Assembly (NCBI GenBank): GCA_963575745.1
Contig: CAUYUJ010018552.1
Location: forward strand, 10,001-74,000
Source of the DNA: Prorocentrum cordatum
Taxonomy: Eukaryota; Sar; Dinophyceae; Prorocentrales; Prorocentraceae
Reading direction: 5' to 3'
DNA: 64,000 bases
A program made the translations under genes and the position numbers. The number at the start of each line of letters is the position of its first letter. Positions within the stretch are counted from its first letter, which is position 1. The notes beneath the pieces were generated by a model, which was given only the letters and a program-made list of their open reading frames with translations, was not told the DNA's origin and did not search any database. Of the stretch, positions 52,691-62,974 are shown piece by piece.

Positions 52691-52760
52691 CCTCCTCCTC
52701 CTCCTCCTCCTCCTCCTCCTCCTCCTCCTCCTCCTCCTCCTCCTCCTCCTCCTCCTCCTG
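52690..52760. repeat. (TCC)n microsatellite
   Basis: About 23 pure TCC units. Confidence 0.97.
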
Positions 52761-52914
52761 ATTATCTTCCCTCCTCCATCCTTTTCCCCTTCCCCTTCAT
52801 CTCGTCCGTCCCCCTCTCCTCCTCCGTCCCATCCTGCAGCTGTTCGAATATGTGAGAGAGCGTGATCCACCGCCGCTTTACTGCGGAAAATTGCCAACCT
52901 TTTCCTCCTGAACC

Positions 52915-53093
52915 CGGGGGTCTTCCCCCCCCCCCCTCCAAAAAATCCCCCCCTGCTGGAACCCCTCCCACCCCCCCCCCCTCCATCCGGCAAAACCCCC
53001 CCCATCCCCTCTAACACCTCACCCCCCCCCCCACCACCCCACCTACCCCCTCGAAAACCGGGGGGGGTCACTACCGGTTCGAACCCCTCACCC

Positions 53094-53160
<67 letters not shown>

Positions 53161-53350
53161 ACCCCCCCCCCCCCCCTGCCCCCCCCCCCCCCGCCCCCCC
53201 CCCCCCCCCCCCCCCCCCCTCCAGGGTACGTAAAACCGGGGGGGTCCTACCGGTTGGAACACCATCCCCCCACCCCCCCTCGAAAACCGGAGGGGGGGGT
53301 GGGGTCACTACCGTTTTTCGAACCCCCCCCCCCCCCCACGCACCGCCAGC
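52915..53350. repeat. C-homopolymer-rich region
   Basis: 53,091-53,222 is almost pure C with a few A, T or G. The flanks carry repeated CCCCCC-AAAACCGGGGGGG segments with GGTTCGAACC and CTACCGG, which recur at 53,985-54,150. Such sequence is prone to assembly and basecalling error, and its C-runs could form i-motif or G-quadruplex structures. Confidence 0.9.
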
Positions 53351-53389
53351 AAACGACTCCCGGTCCCTACCAACGCTCGCATCACATCC

Positions 53390-53970
53390 CCCACTGTTGT
53401 TCCCAGCACCACTGTCCTCACCACCACTGTCCCCGCTGGTTCCACCACCGTCCCTATTGTCCCCACCAGTGCCCCCACCACTGTCGCACTGTCCCCACTG
53501 TTTCCACAACTGTTCCCACCACGGTTCCACTCTCCCCACTGTCTCCACGGACCCAACTACTGCCTATACCCACTGCCCCCACTGTCCCACTGACTCCTAC
53601 GCTGTCCCACTGAGCTGTCCCACTGTTTCCACCACTGTCCCCACTGTCCCCACCACTGTCCCCACTGTACCTCTGTCCCATTGTCCCACCGCCGTCCTCG
53701 CCGCCGCCTTTACCAGTGTCTCCACCACCATTGTACCCTCCACTGTCCCAGTGTTTCCACCTCATTCCCACTGTCCCCACACCACTGTCCCCACCACCAC
53801 CGTTCCCACCACTGTCCACTGTCCCCCCTGTTCCCACCATTGTCCCCACCACTGTCCCCACCACTACCGTCCCCACCACTGTCCCACTGTCCCACTGTCC
53901 CCACCACTGTCCCGCTGTCCCCTCACCACTGTACCCACCAACACCGTCCCCACCACTGTCCGCACCCCCA
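53390..53970. repeat. Minisatellite of CCACTGTCCC units
   Basis: Irregular 12-18 bp units built from CCCCACCACTGT and CCCACTGTCCC. In one frame this gives VPTTVPTT-like repeats, but all frames stay open and no start is convincing, so I treat it as non-coding. Confidence 0.85.
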
Positions 53971-54384
53971 CTCGGTTTTCCAGGGGGGGGGGGGGTTCGA
54001 ACCAGTAATGACCCCCCCCCTTTTCATGAGAGCCTGGGGGGGGGGTCGGGGCTAGAATCGGTAAGGGTGACCACCCCGGGTTTTTTCTTTTTTCCGGAGA
54101 GGGGGGGGGGAGGGGTTCGAACCGGTAGTGACCCCCCCCGGTTTTCCGCCAGCAGCGGTAGAACACGCTCTTTCGAATATGTTCATCGTCGCTGTCTTCG
54201 TCGTCGTCCCCCTTCAGGGTCGGCGGCACCGGCAGTAAGGCCTTCGCCATCGAACGTTGGAGCGGATGCTCCTTGCCTCCTTCCCCCTCCGCCTGCTCCA
54301 AAGGTCCCTGAATGCCCCGTGGAGACCCAGACCGCCAGAGGCCTAGGGCGGGCCAGACACGCCCTCTGGCCGCGACTCTCGATT

Positions 54385-54903
54385 CTCGATCTGCGTCATC
54401 TTCTTCCTCCTCCTCCTTCTCCTCCTCGCCTCCCTCCTTCTCCTCCCTTTCCTCCTCCTATCCCTCCTCTTTCGTCCTTCCCCGTTCCTCCTCCTCCTCC
54501 TCCTCCTCCTCCTCCTCCTCCTCCTCCTTCGCCTCCTCCTGCCTCCCTCCTCATGACATCCTCACCCTCCTCCTGGATCCCCGACATCCCCAGCACCTGA
54601 CTACTGTGCTCGCGGCGCTGCTGCTCACCCCTGCTTTCTCGCGCACGTTCTCTCAGCTGCTCCTCGAGGTCCCTCGTGGCTCCTCGTCCTCCTGGCCTCC
54701 TCTTCCTCCTCCTCCGCCTCCTCCAACTCCTCCTCCTGCTGCTGCTGCTTGTCGCCTGCCGCCCCCATCTCCTCCTCATCCCACCCTCTGCCTCCTCTTC
54801 ATCCACCTGCACCTCCTCCTGCTCCTCTTGCTCCTCTTGCTGCTCTTGCTGCTCCTCATGTTCCTCCTCCTCCTCCTCCTCCTCCTCCTCCTCCTCCTCC
54901 TCC
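54385..54903. repeat. TCC-rich tract preceding LINE 1
   Basis: (TCC)n at 54,490-54,530 and 54,858-54,903 with looser CTC/TGC variants in between. It runs directly, and in frame, into the reverse transcriptase of LINE 1. Confidence 0.93.
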
Positions 54904-57237
54904 TTAGACGAGCTTGCTGGCATCTTCGAGACCATTGAGGCTACATGTACCTGGCCGTGGCAACTTCTCGTAGTTCTCGGGCGGCTGCTTCCCAAAAAAT
55001 CGTCGGGCGACCGTGTGATCGGCCTCATGGCCATGGTCACCAGGCTTTGGAGCCTCTCCAGGGATGAGATTTCCAAGGAATGGTCCAGGTCCGTCGATTC
55101 TGACTGGGATGCTGCCGTCACAGGTAACTCTCCCATCCGCGAGGCTTTCCTCAAAATCTTAGATGCGGAGGTCACGCACAAGCTTGGTGGGACGTACGGG
55201 GCCGCTTTATTAGACATTAAGAGTTTCTATGACAACATTCGTTTCAGGAATCTGGTTTGTGCCGCTCTCAGGCTTGGGTACCCGCCAGTTCTGTTATTTT
55301 TGCAGCTGCAACTTTGTGTGGCACCTCGCGTCCTCTCTCAACTGGGTTCGCACTCCTTGGGATTTCAACCTACCCAAAGCATCATCCAAGGTTTGCGGGA
55401 CGGCACTCGTTTCGCTCGCTGCCTCACCTTCTTCGTTTTAGAGAAGCTCCAGACCATGCATGTGGGGATGGGTGAGCGCATTTGGGTGGATGATTTGTAT
55501 TTGTCTCTTTCGGGATCCAGGAGAAGGGTGGAGGAGGAGTTGGTCAGCAGCGTCGAAGATGTCAATATCATGTTTAACAAGGAAGGGCTAGCACTCGCTG
55601 ACAAGAGCGTGGTTCTTTGCTCGGATCATGCCGCGGCGAAGTCTGTGGCCAAGCGTTTGAAGGCTCGTGGCATCCTCATCTCTCCTGTTTTGCAGACCTC
55701 CTACCTCGGCGTCGACACTGGGGTGGGTAAACGGCAAGCTAGAGCAGTTCGGAGGCAACGTGTCGTCAAGTCGGTCCAGCAAAATCATAAGCTTCGTCGG
55801 CTCGCCCGAGCTTCGAAAAGGTATCAAGTTACGAAACGCGTGGAACTTGCAGGACCTCAGGCTGGTGCTTTTTATGGTGCTCAGGCTTACGGGGTCTTTG
55901 GGGCTCATCTCTTGAATGCTCGTCGTCGTCTTGCTGCCGTCGCAGGATGTAACAAGAGGGGCCGATGCCTCACTACGGTTCTTGATCTGCGTACGCCAGG
56001 TATGGACCCAGGCATTCGATTTCCCATATTGCAGCTGCAGCAGTGGATGCAGGTATGGATTCATTCGCCGCAGTTTCGTGCTGGCATCATTCAGGCTTGG
56101 CCGATGGTGCTGAACCAGTTGCGAGGTATTTCTCCCGAGCATCGCACGAAGCACATTCGTGGTCCGCTTTCGGCTTTGGTGCATCAGTTGCTTTTGCTAG
56201 GCTGGGACCCAGAGCAGGCCGATCGTTGGCATGGTCCATGGAGTGATGGCGACGGCATCCCTGATTTATCCTGGAACTTTCATTCTGAGCAGCTTGTTGG
56301 CATGGATCAGACAAGAGGTTTGATTGAGGATTTCAGGAGCAGTTTGCAAGAGCAGCAATGGTCGCAGGCCAGTCATCACTACAACGGCGCTGGCCTGGAG
56401 AGCGGCGCCGACAACTACAGCTTGCGCATACTTTTGGCGCAGCTTCAGGAAGCAATGCACGGCAGGCAGTTATCGGAGTTGCTCCGGAGTATTGCAGCTG
56501 GAGGCGCTTGGATTTCTTCTCGGAAGGAAGAAGCTGGCATCCCTGTGGACCCGCTGTGCCCTAGATGTCGTCAAGCTCCAGGGACTCCTGTACACAGGCA
56601 CTGGACATGCGAGGCCAACTGTGGGCACCCCGTTTACGAGCAGTCTAGTGAGTTCCTGATGGAGGCCCTTGCCCATCATGAACATGAAGCGTGCTTCTGG
56701 CATCGAGGCCTCATTCCCCGCAAGTGGACCTTGGTGGAGCCCCCTGTGGAGTCCGAGCGCTGGTTCACTACTGGGTTTAATGGGCCTCTTATTGCTGGTT
56801 GTCTTGGGAGTGGGACCCCTCAAGAACCTATGGTCATTTGTGGTGACGCCTCAGGAGGTCCCGACGCCAGAGATCCCAGATTTCGTCGTGTCGGGCTCGC
56901 CATTGTGGTCGTCAATCAGTTCGTTCCGTTCCTCTGCGAGCAGTCTATCGCTGGTCCGCTTCCTGACAGATCTCAGACAGTACCTCGTGGGGAGCTTCTG
57001 GCATTCCTGATCGCTTTGCGATTTACCGACGAGCACCTTGTTTTCGTTTCAGACAACGAAGAAGTGGTGCGGGGTTGGTGGCAGCGTCGTTGGGAGTCGC
57101 CGCAGGGGGAGTTGGCCGATCTTTGGAGGGAAGTAGGAGTTCTGCTCAGGCACAGATCGCCTGAGAAGATTGCCGTCCTTCAGATTTCGCCGCACCTCTC
57201 GCCTCAGCAGATGTGTGAAAAGCAGTATCCCAAATAA
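54904..57237 (+). pseudogene. LINE 1 reverse transcriptase and RNase H, first part
   Basis: The open frame extends upstream through the TCC tract, but homology starts with LDELAGIFETIEATC. Motif 1/2: LPKKSSGDRVIGLMAM. Motif A: ALLDIKSFYDNIRF (Asp codon at 55,213). Motif B: GFQPTQSIIQGLRDG. Motif C: IWVDDLYLS (both Asp present, 55,489-55,494). Thumb: SYLGVDTGVGKRQAR. A Cys/His motif CPRCRQAPGTPVHRHWTC lies near 56,558. RNase H: VICGDASGG (first Asp), RGELLAFLIAL (Glu) and VFVSDNEE (second Asp). The frame then runs into poly(A) and stops at 57,235. All RT catalytic residues are intact. Confidence 0.88.
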
Positions 57238-57276
57238 AACAAAAAAAAAAAAAAAAAAAAAAAAAAAAACATAAAG

Positions 57277-57342
<66 letters not shown>

Positions 57343-57346
57343 AAAG

Positions 57347-57397
<51 letters not shown>

Positions 57398-57502
57398 AAA
57401 AAAAGAAAAAAAAGAAAAAAAAAAAAAACAAAAAAAAAAAATAAAACAAATAGACAAAAAAAAAAACAAAAAAAAAAAAAAAAAGAAAGCAGTATCCCAA
57501 AT
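57236..57502. mobile_element. Poly(A) retro-insertion with 17-bp target duplication
   Basis: About 250 nt, almost only A with scattered C, T and G, bounded by direct repeats AAAGCAGTATCCCAAAT at 57,219-57,235 and 57,486-57,502. Deleting 57,236-57,502 restores the LINE 1 reading frame exactly. This is the footprint of target-primed insertion in which little more than the poly(A) tail was copied. Internal CATAAAG and CAAAG may be remnants of tail-proximal sequence or polymerase errors. Confidence 0.85.
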
Positions 57503-58146
57503 GGATGGTGGCGGGGAATATTTTCGCTGATGAGCTGGCGGGTCACATGGCGAAGATGTTCCGTGTGTCCGAGCAGTCTCGTTTTCGTGTCCTTCAGGTC
57601 GAGCGGAAGGCGGCTTTGGTTCGGAAGCGTCTTATGAGGTCCACTCTGCAGGCCATCAACGCTGATCAGGCTTTGCGGAAGACTGAAAGAATGGGGTCCG
57701 CTGCTGATGCCGCCGCCGCTGACTTTGTCCCTCCTTTTCCTCCCCCTCCGCCTCCTCCTCCCCCGCCCAGCCCCGCTGCTGTCGCCCTCTTCTGCTCTGG
57801 ACATGCAGTGGACGGCGACGGCTTGAAGTGCACGAGGTGTCGCAACTCGAGCACGAAGGCGGGGCGCACGCGCTGGCTTTCCACCTCCTGTCATCCTCTC
57901 TTGCCCTTGTCTCGGGGTCTTCTGCAGCCTCCCGCGGGGGTACAGATTCATCTGGCAGGGGGTTGGGTGCACAGCAGTCACGCCATGTGGTTTCATGAAG
58001 TTTCGAAGGTTTGGATCTGTCGAGCTTGTGGCTACTTCGGAGCTGAGCAGCTTCGAGGGCTATCGTCAACTTGCCTCCCTTCGAAGATCACCAAAAAGCG
58101 GAGGAAATACCTCTCCAGATTCGAGAGGGGACTTCCCCCCAAGTAG
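57503..58146 (+). pseudogene. LINE 1 C-terminal part: end of RNase H and zinc ribbons
   Basis: Continues in the frame of the first part. GNIFADELAGHMAKM carries the last acidic residue of RNase H (ADxLA-type motif). A proline-rich spacer (57,725-57,780) follows, then CSGHAVDGDGLKCTRCRNSS and, after a HSSHAMWFHEVSKVW stretch, ICRACGYFGAEQLRGL, both Cys-x2-Cys ribbons. The stop TAG is at 58,144. LINE 2 ends with a similar ribbon (near 43,880), so the two elements belong to related families. Confidence 0.8.
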
Positions 58147-58189
58147 TCAGACGTTTATTGCTTCGCAATCGTTCCGAATCAGAATCCGA

Positions 58190-58375
58190 ATCCTCCTCCT
58201 CCTCCTCCTCCTCCTCCTCCTCCTCCTCCTCCTCCTCCTCCTCCTCCTCCTCCCCTCCGCCTCCTCCTCCTCCTCCTCCTCCTCCTCCTCCTCCCCCTCC
58301 TCCTCCCTCTCCCTCTCCCTCTCCTGCTCCTCCTCCTCCTCCTCCTCCTCCTCCTCCTCCTCCTCCTCCTCCTCA
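58190..58375. repeat. (TCC)n microsatellite
   Basis: TCC repeats with CTCCCT variants, starting 44 bp after the LINE 1 stop codon. Confidence 0.96.
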
Positions 58376-58396
58376 TCATCATCATCATCCATCATC

Positions 58397-58427
<31 letters not shown>

Positions 58428-58517
58428 TCATCAGCATCAGCAAGCAGCAGCATCATCATCATCTATCATCATCATCATCATCATCAGCATCACAATCATC
58501 ATCATCATCATGCAAAG

Positions 58518-58566
<49 letters not shown>

Positions 58567-58601
58567 ACATCATCATCATCATCTCATCATCATCATCATC
58601 A

Positions 58602-58636
<35 letters not shown>

Positions 58637-58790
58637 TCATCATCATCATCAATCATCATCATCATCACATCAGCATCATCATCCATCATCATCATCATCA
58701 TCATCCATCATCACATCAGCATCATCATCATCGATCATATCATCATCATCATCATCACTCTCCCCCCATCATCATCATCATCATCCATCT
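58375..58790. repeat. (CAT)n microsatellite
   Basis: CAT/ATC repeats with occasional CAG and phase shifts. The transition from TCC to CAT is gradual (CCTCATCATC), which suggests point mutation plus slippage. Confidence 0.97.
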
Positions 58791-58794
58791 CCTG

Positions 58795-59560
58795 CTCCTC
58801 CTCCTCCCTACTCCTCCTCCTCCTCGTCCTCCTCCTCCTCCCCCCCCTCTTCCTCTCCTCCCCCTCGCTCCTCCTCCTCCCCTCCTCCCTCCTCCTCTCC
58901 TCCACCTCCTCCCTCCTCCTCCTCTCTCCTCCCCTCCTCCTCCTCCTCCTCCTCCTCCTCCTCCTCCTCCTCCTCCTCCTCCTCCTCCTCCTCCTCCTCC
59001 TCCTCCTCCTTCCTCCTCCTCCTCCCGCTCCTCCTCCTCCTCCTCCTCCTCCTCCTCCTCCTCCTCCTCCTCCCCCTCTTCCCCTCTTCCTCCTCCTCCT
59101 CCTCCTCCTCCTGCCTCTCCTCCTCCTCCTCCTCCTCCGTCTCCTCCGCCTTTCTTCCTCATACTCCTCCCCCTACCGCCTCCGCCGTCTCCTCGTCTCC
59201 TCGTCCTCCTCGTCCTCCTCCTCCTCCTCTTCCTCCTCCTCCTCCTCCTCCCCCTCCTCCTCCTCCTCCTCCTCTGATTAGTTTTCCCAGTTTTATGATG
59301 AGTAGTACTATTTGTATAACTCGTGGTATAATTCGAATCAGTAGTCTTATTATTACTATTGATATTATTAGTGTTGACTGGTTTGGTTGATGCTTCTATT
59401 TTCTGTTATCTTCTTATTATTCCTTCTCCTTCTCCTCCTCCTCCTCCTCGTCCTCCTCCTCTACCTCCTCGTCCGCCTCCTCCGCATCCGCCTCCTCCTC
59501 CGCCTCCTCCCCTTCTGCTCCATCCCTACTCCTCCACCCCTCCTGCTCCTCATCCTCCCT
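58795..59560. repeat. (TCC)n microsatellite in two blocks
   Basis: 58,795-59,275 and 59,425-59,560, separated by a short AT-rich segment (59,280-59,420) with several GTATAA/TATTA words and no gene. Confidence 0.95.
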
Positions 59561-59862
59561 CCGCCCGTCTCCTCCTCGATCTCCCACGCCCGCTGCCGCC
59601 CCCCAAGGGCCTTCATCTTGCTGTCCGCCCTCTTCAGCCTCCGGCCCGCCTCGGCGGTGATGGTGCGCTTCTTCTTGCCGCGGCTCGCCCAGTTCGAGAA
59701 CGGCCTGGCGTGGGACACGCAAAAGGACACACCAGAACCGTGCCTCCTCCTTGGAGGCGTGCGCCTTGACACGAGCACATCGTACAGCGATCTCGTAGCA
59801 CACCGTTCTCCGAGCGGCACGGCCAGAAGCGCCCGCCACGGAGCTTATGCCATCATCAGCGC
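59561..59862. other. Intergenic, no gene recognised
   Basis: The minus-strand frame has a charged Lys/Glu-rich stretch (LGEPRQEEAHHHRRGG), but it runs out of the TCC repeat and has no motif. Confidence 0.35.
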
Positions 59863-59863
59863 T

Positions 59864-60030
59864 TAACCGACCCCTACCCCCATGGGCGGGGCCTTGGTCC
59901 CACTGGCTGATTGACCCCCCTAGACAGGGATACGGGCCGGTTCTTTCGGGTTTCGAGAGGCACATCCCAAGCTTGGGGGGTGAGATGGTGGGGGTCTGGA
60001 TGGGATGGGGATGGGGAGAAGGGTCGGTTA
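59864..60030. mobile_element. MITE-like element with TAACCGACCCC ends, copy 1
   Basis: The left end TAACCGACCCCTACCCCCA and the right end TGGGGA...GGGTCGGTTA are inverted. A second copy at 60,713-60,895 shares CCCACTGGC-GATT-ACCCCCCTAGA and TTTCGGGTTTCGAG. Confidence 0.75.
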
Positions 60031-60047
60031 GACGATACTGAACTATA

Positions 60048-60391
60048 ATCGGCGGCGAGCCTGGGGGAGAAGTGAGAAGGAGAAGGCCTTCTCAGAAGCC
60101 TCTGAAATCCCACGGCCTTCTGAGAAATATTATATAGTCGGACTTGATTGGACAGGACGCGCGAGAGGACACAAGACCCTCCCAAGGGCCACATCGCCAT
60201 AGGAATGTAGGAGGCACGGGTCGCGAGATACAGGACACGAGGGTACTCTTGATTTGGGAGGGTCGGCCTACTAATCAGGGCCGACTGTAAGCCATCCCCG
60301 AAGACAGGGAAGGCCGGAGGGCTTCTGAGAAGCCCCGCTGCCTTCTGAGAAGGCCTTCTCCTTCTCAATTCCCCCCTCGCTCGCCGCCGAC
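60048..60391. mobile_element. Palindromic MITE (GGCGGCGAGC ends) with a nested element
   Basis: The ends TCGGCGGCGAGC and GCTCGCCGCCGA are exact complements, and the arms contain GAGAAGGAGAAGGCCTTCT palindromes. It belongs to the family of 4,595-4,795, but it is 140 bp longer because the AGTCGG element at 60,136-60,286 sits inside it. A further right arm of the family lies at about 60,685-60,703. Confidence 0.75.
60136..60286. mobile_element. MITE with AGTCGG ends, nested copy
   Basis: The left end AGTCGGACTTGATTGG and the right end, ending AATCAGGGCCGACT, are inverted. The interior carries ACGCGCGAGAGGACACAAGACC and GGGCCACATCGCCATAG. The copy at 60,392-60,543 is about 85% similar and starts right at the end of the outer element. 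Confidence 0.75.
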
Positions 60392-60543
60392 AGTCGGCCT
60401 TGAGTGGACCGGACACGCGAGAGGACACACGACCCTTCCGAGGGCCACATCGCCATAGAAGTGTAAGAAGGCACGTGTCGCGAGGCACAGGACACAAGGG
60501 TACCCTTGAGCTGGCAAGGTCGACCTACTAATCCAGGCCGACT
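60392..60543. mobile_element. MITE with AGTCGG ends, second copy
   Basis: AGTCGGCCTTGAGTGGAC at left and ATCCAGGCCGACT at right. The interior is collinear with 60,136-60,286. Confidence 0.75.
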
Positions 60544-60712
60544 ATACTCCGCAAACCTCGCCCAAGGTACGTGCCGACCAGGATTTCGAGGCGCATCGGG
60601 CAGTGCCGACAAGGGCCTCCCAGGAGGCCGAAAAATGGGGGAACGAGGGAGAAGCAGCGGTATCGATGCCTTGTCCCCCTCTGACCCCTCGCTCGCCGCC
60701 GATAATCATCAG

Positions 60713-60895
60713 CATCGTTTATCCGACCCCCATCCCCAGCGGCGTGGCCTGGGTCCCACTGGCCGATTTACCCCCCTAGATGGGGATATAGGCCGTTTCC
60801 TTCGGGTTTCGAGGGGTGTATCCCCAATTGGGGTGGTAATTTGGTGGGGGTCTCGAAGATGATGAGGATGGGGATGGGGGTCGGTTAAACGATGT
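60713..60895. mobile_element. MITE-like element with TAACCGACCCC ends, copy 2
   Basis: Here the inverted ends are longer: CATCGTTTATCCGACCCCCA at left, and GGGTCGGTTAAACGATG at right. Confidence 0.75.
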
Positions 60896-61165
60896 TGCTT
60901 GTCGGTGGTGTTGGGAACCAAATTGCAGGAAATCACGAATCACACTATCCTACATCTCCTACATGCGAACGCGTCGAACGAAAACGACACAGCGAATTGC
61001 AGGAATGCGCGAGCCACGCGTTCCCTCAACAACGAAACCTACATCGCCGTTAGCGTGTCTACGGTGGAGGGGGGGTGAGCAGGGACCGACCGTCCCGGCA
61101 TTCCCATTGGCCTACCACGAAAAGTTATCAGAACCCAAATGTGTTCTAAAACCAAAAACACGATC
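60896..61165. other. Intergenic with a truncated family B element
   Basis: 61,079-61,165 begins GGGACCGACCGTCCCGGCAT and matches the first 85 bp of the family B elements at 10,029 and 18,028, then passes into satellite unit R. Confidence 0.6.
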
Positions 61166-62385
61166 GACCCACGAACCTGGAAAGGAATCTAGAAATATAA
61201 GGCTTGGCAAGGTTTCAAAGACACCTGATTGGGCGACGGGCAAACGCAATGCTGAATGTATCGATCTTGATGTACTGTGCCGAAGGCTGTGCTGTGCTGC
61301 GCCCTGCTGAATTGCAATGTGCCATGCCGCGATTGTGCTCTATAGCGTTGTGGATCGAGTCCTCCTTTGCATCTGCGTCCTGACCGAACTGATCTGGATC
61401 TTAAGCTCGAGCTGCCTCAGCACATAGTCGTAGTAGCTGCCCCAGAGCTAATTGACAGGGGAACATACTAGGAGGACGCGCCGCGGAACGTCCCAGGGGA
61501 CGCGCCAGGCGACGTGCCAGGGGACGTGCCACAGGGGACGCACCGCGGGACGTGCCAAGGGGATGCGCTACGGAACGTGCCAATGGACGTGCCACCTCAT
61601 GCTAGACATAGGCCTGAACGAACTGGACACGTGAGGACAAGTGGTTCGCTCGAGACATCCTCAACACATTCTTGCTCGGGATAACCATGATAGATACCCC
61701 TCCTGGGTGGCCTGGACACGTAAAAACACGTGGTCCTTGCTTTGGGAGATCATGTTAGATATCCCCCATGGGTGGCCTGGACACTTAAACATGATCGGCC
61801 CACGAACCCGAAAGGAATATAGGAACGTAAAAAAAGAAAAAAAAAAGAAAAAAAAAAGAAAAAATAAGAAAGAAGACAAAAGGGCTATTGCAAAAGTGTT
61901 TCATCAAAGACCCCTGAAATGGGCGACGGGCAACGCAATGCTGAACGGTATCGATACTTGATGTACCGTGCCGAGCGGCTGTGCTGTGCTGCGCCGTGCT
62001 GAATTGCAATGTGCCATTCCGCGATTGTGCTCTATTGCGTTTGGATCGAGTCCTCCTTTGCATCCGAGTTCCTGAACCGAAATGATCTGAGCGTAAGCTC
62101 GAGCTGCCTCAGCACATAGCAGCTGCCCCAGAGCCAGTTGACAGGGGAACATGCCAGGAGGACGCGCCGCGGAACGTCCCAAGGGACGCGCCAGGCGACG
62201 TGCCAAGGGACGTGCCACGGGGACGCACCGCGGGACGTGCCGAGGGGACGCGCTACGGAAAGTGCCAGTGGACGTGCCACGGGACGTGCCAGGGGACGCG
62301 CCGCGCGACGTGCCAGGGGGAGTCGCGACGGGACGCGCCACGGAACGTGCAAGGTTGCAATGCTGAGTGCATCGATCTTGATGTA
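61166..62385. repeat. Complex satellite, unit R, dispersed copies
   Basis: Copies of the unit described at 48,970 start at about 61,175 and 61,905. Between them lie two 65-bp satellite units (61,680-61,795) and an A-rich AAAAAG run (61,829-61,868). The GGGACGTGCCA minisatellite closes each copy. Confidence 0.88.
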
Positions 62386-62963
62386 CCGTGCCGAGGGCTG
62401 TGCTTCGCTGCACTGTGCTTAACTGCGATGTGCCATGCCGCGATTGTGCTCTATAGCGTTGTGGATCGAGTCCTCCTTTCCATCCGAGTCCTGACCGAAC
62501 AAATCTGGATCTGAATAAGCTCGAGCTGCCTCAGCACATAGTAGCTGCCCCAGAGCTAATTGACAGGGGAACCTGCCAGGAGGACGCGCCGCGGAACGTC
62601 CCAAGGGACGCGCCAAGCGACGTGCCAGGGGACGTGCCACGGGGACGCACCGCGGGACGTGCCGAGGGGACGCGCCGTGCCGAGGGCTGTGCTTCGCTGC
62701 ACTGTGCTTAACTGCGATGTGCCATGCCGCGATTGTGCTCTATAGCGTTGTGGATCGAGTCCTCCTTTCCATCCGAGTCCTGACCGAACAAATCTGGATC
62801 TGAATAAGCTCGAGCTGCCTCAGCACATAGTAGCTGCCCCAGAGCTAATTGACAGGGGAACCTGCCAGGAGGACGCGCCGCGGAACGTCCCAAGGGACGC
62901 GCCAAGCGACGTGCCAGGGGACGTGCCACGGGGACGCACCGCGGGACGTGCCGAGGGGACGCG
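62386..62963. repeat. Perfect 289-bp tandem duplication
   Basis: 62,386-62,674 and 62,675-62,963 appear identical base for base by eye. Each contains the R-unit parts CGATTGTGCTCTATAGCG, GTGGATCGAGTCC and AATTGACAGGGGAACCTGCC plus the GGGACGTGCCA minisatellite. Confidence 0.92.
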
Positions 62964-62974
62964 CTACGGAACGT

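Larger units (their letters stand above)
54904..58146 (+). mobile_element. LINE retrotransposon 1, 5'-truncated, with poly(A) insertion
   Basis: Contains RT, Cys/His motif, RNase H and terminal zinc ribbons in one frame, interrupted once at 57,236 by a poly(A) insert. No endonuclease or ORF1 is present: the homology begins at about RT motif 0/1 straight after the TCC tract, so the 5' part was lost, either by incomplete reverse transcription or by recombination in the microsatellite. The 3' side also ends in a TCC tract (from 58,190). Apart from the insert, no frameshift was noticed, which points to a relatively young copy. Confidence 0.85.

Noticed and set aside
53254-54008. VPTTVPTT repeat protein
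   Set aside because: The minisatellite is open in several frames, has no start or flanking domain, and units vary in length, which would shift the frame.
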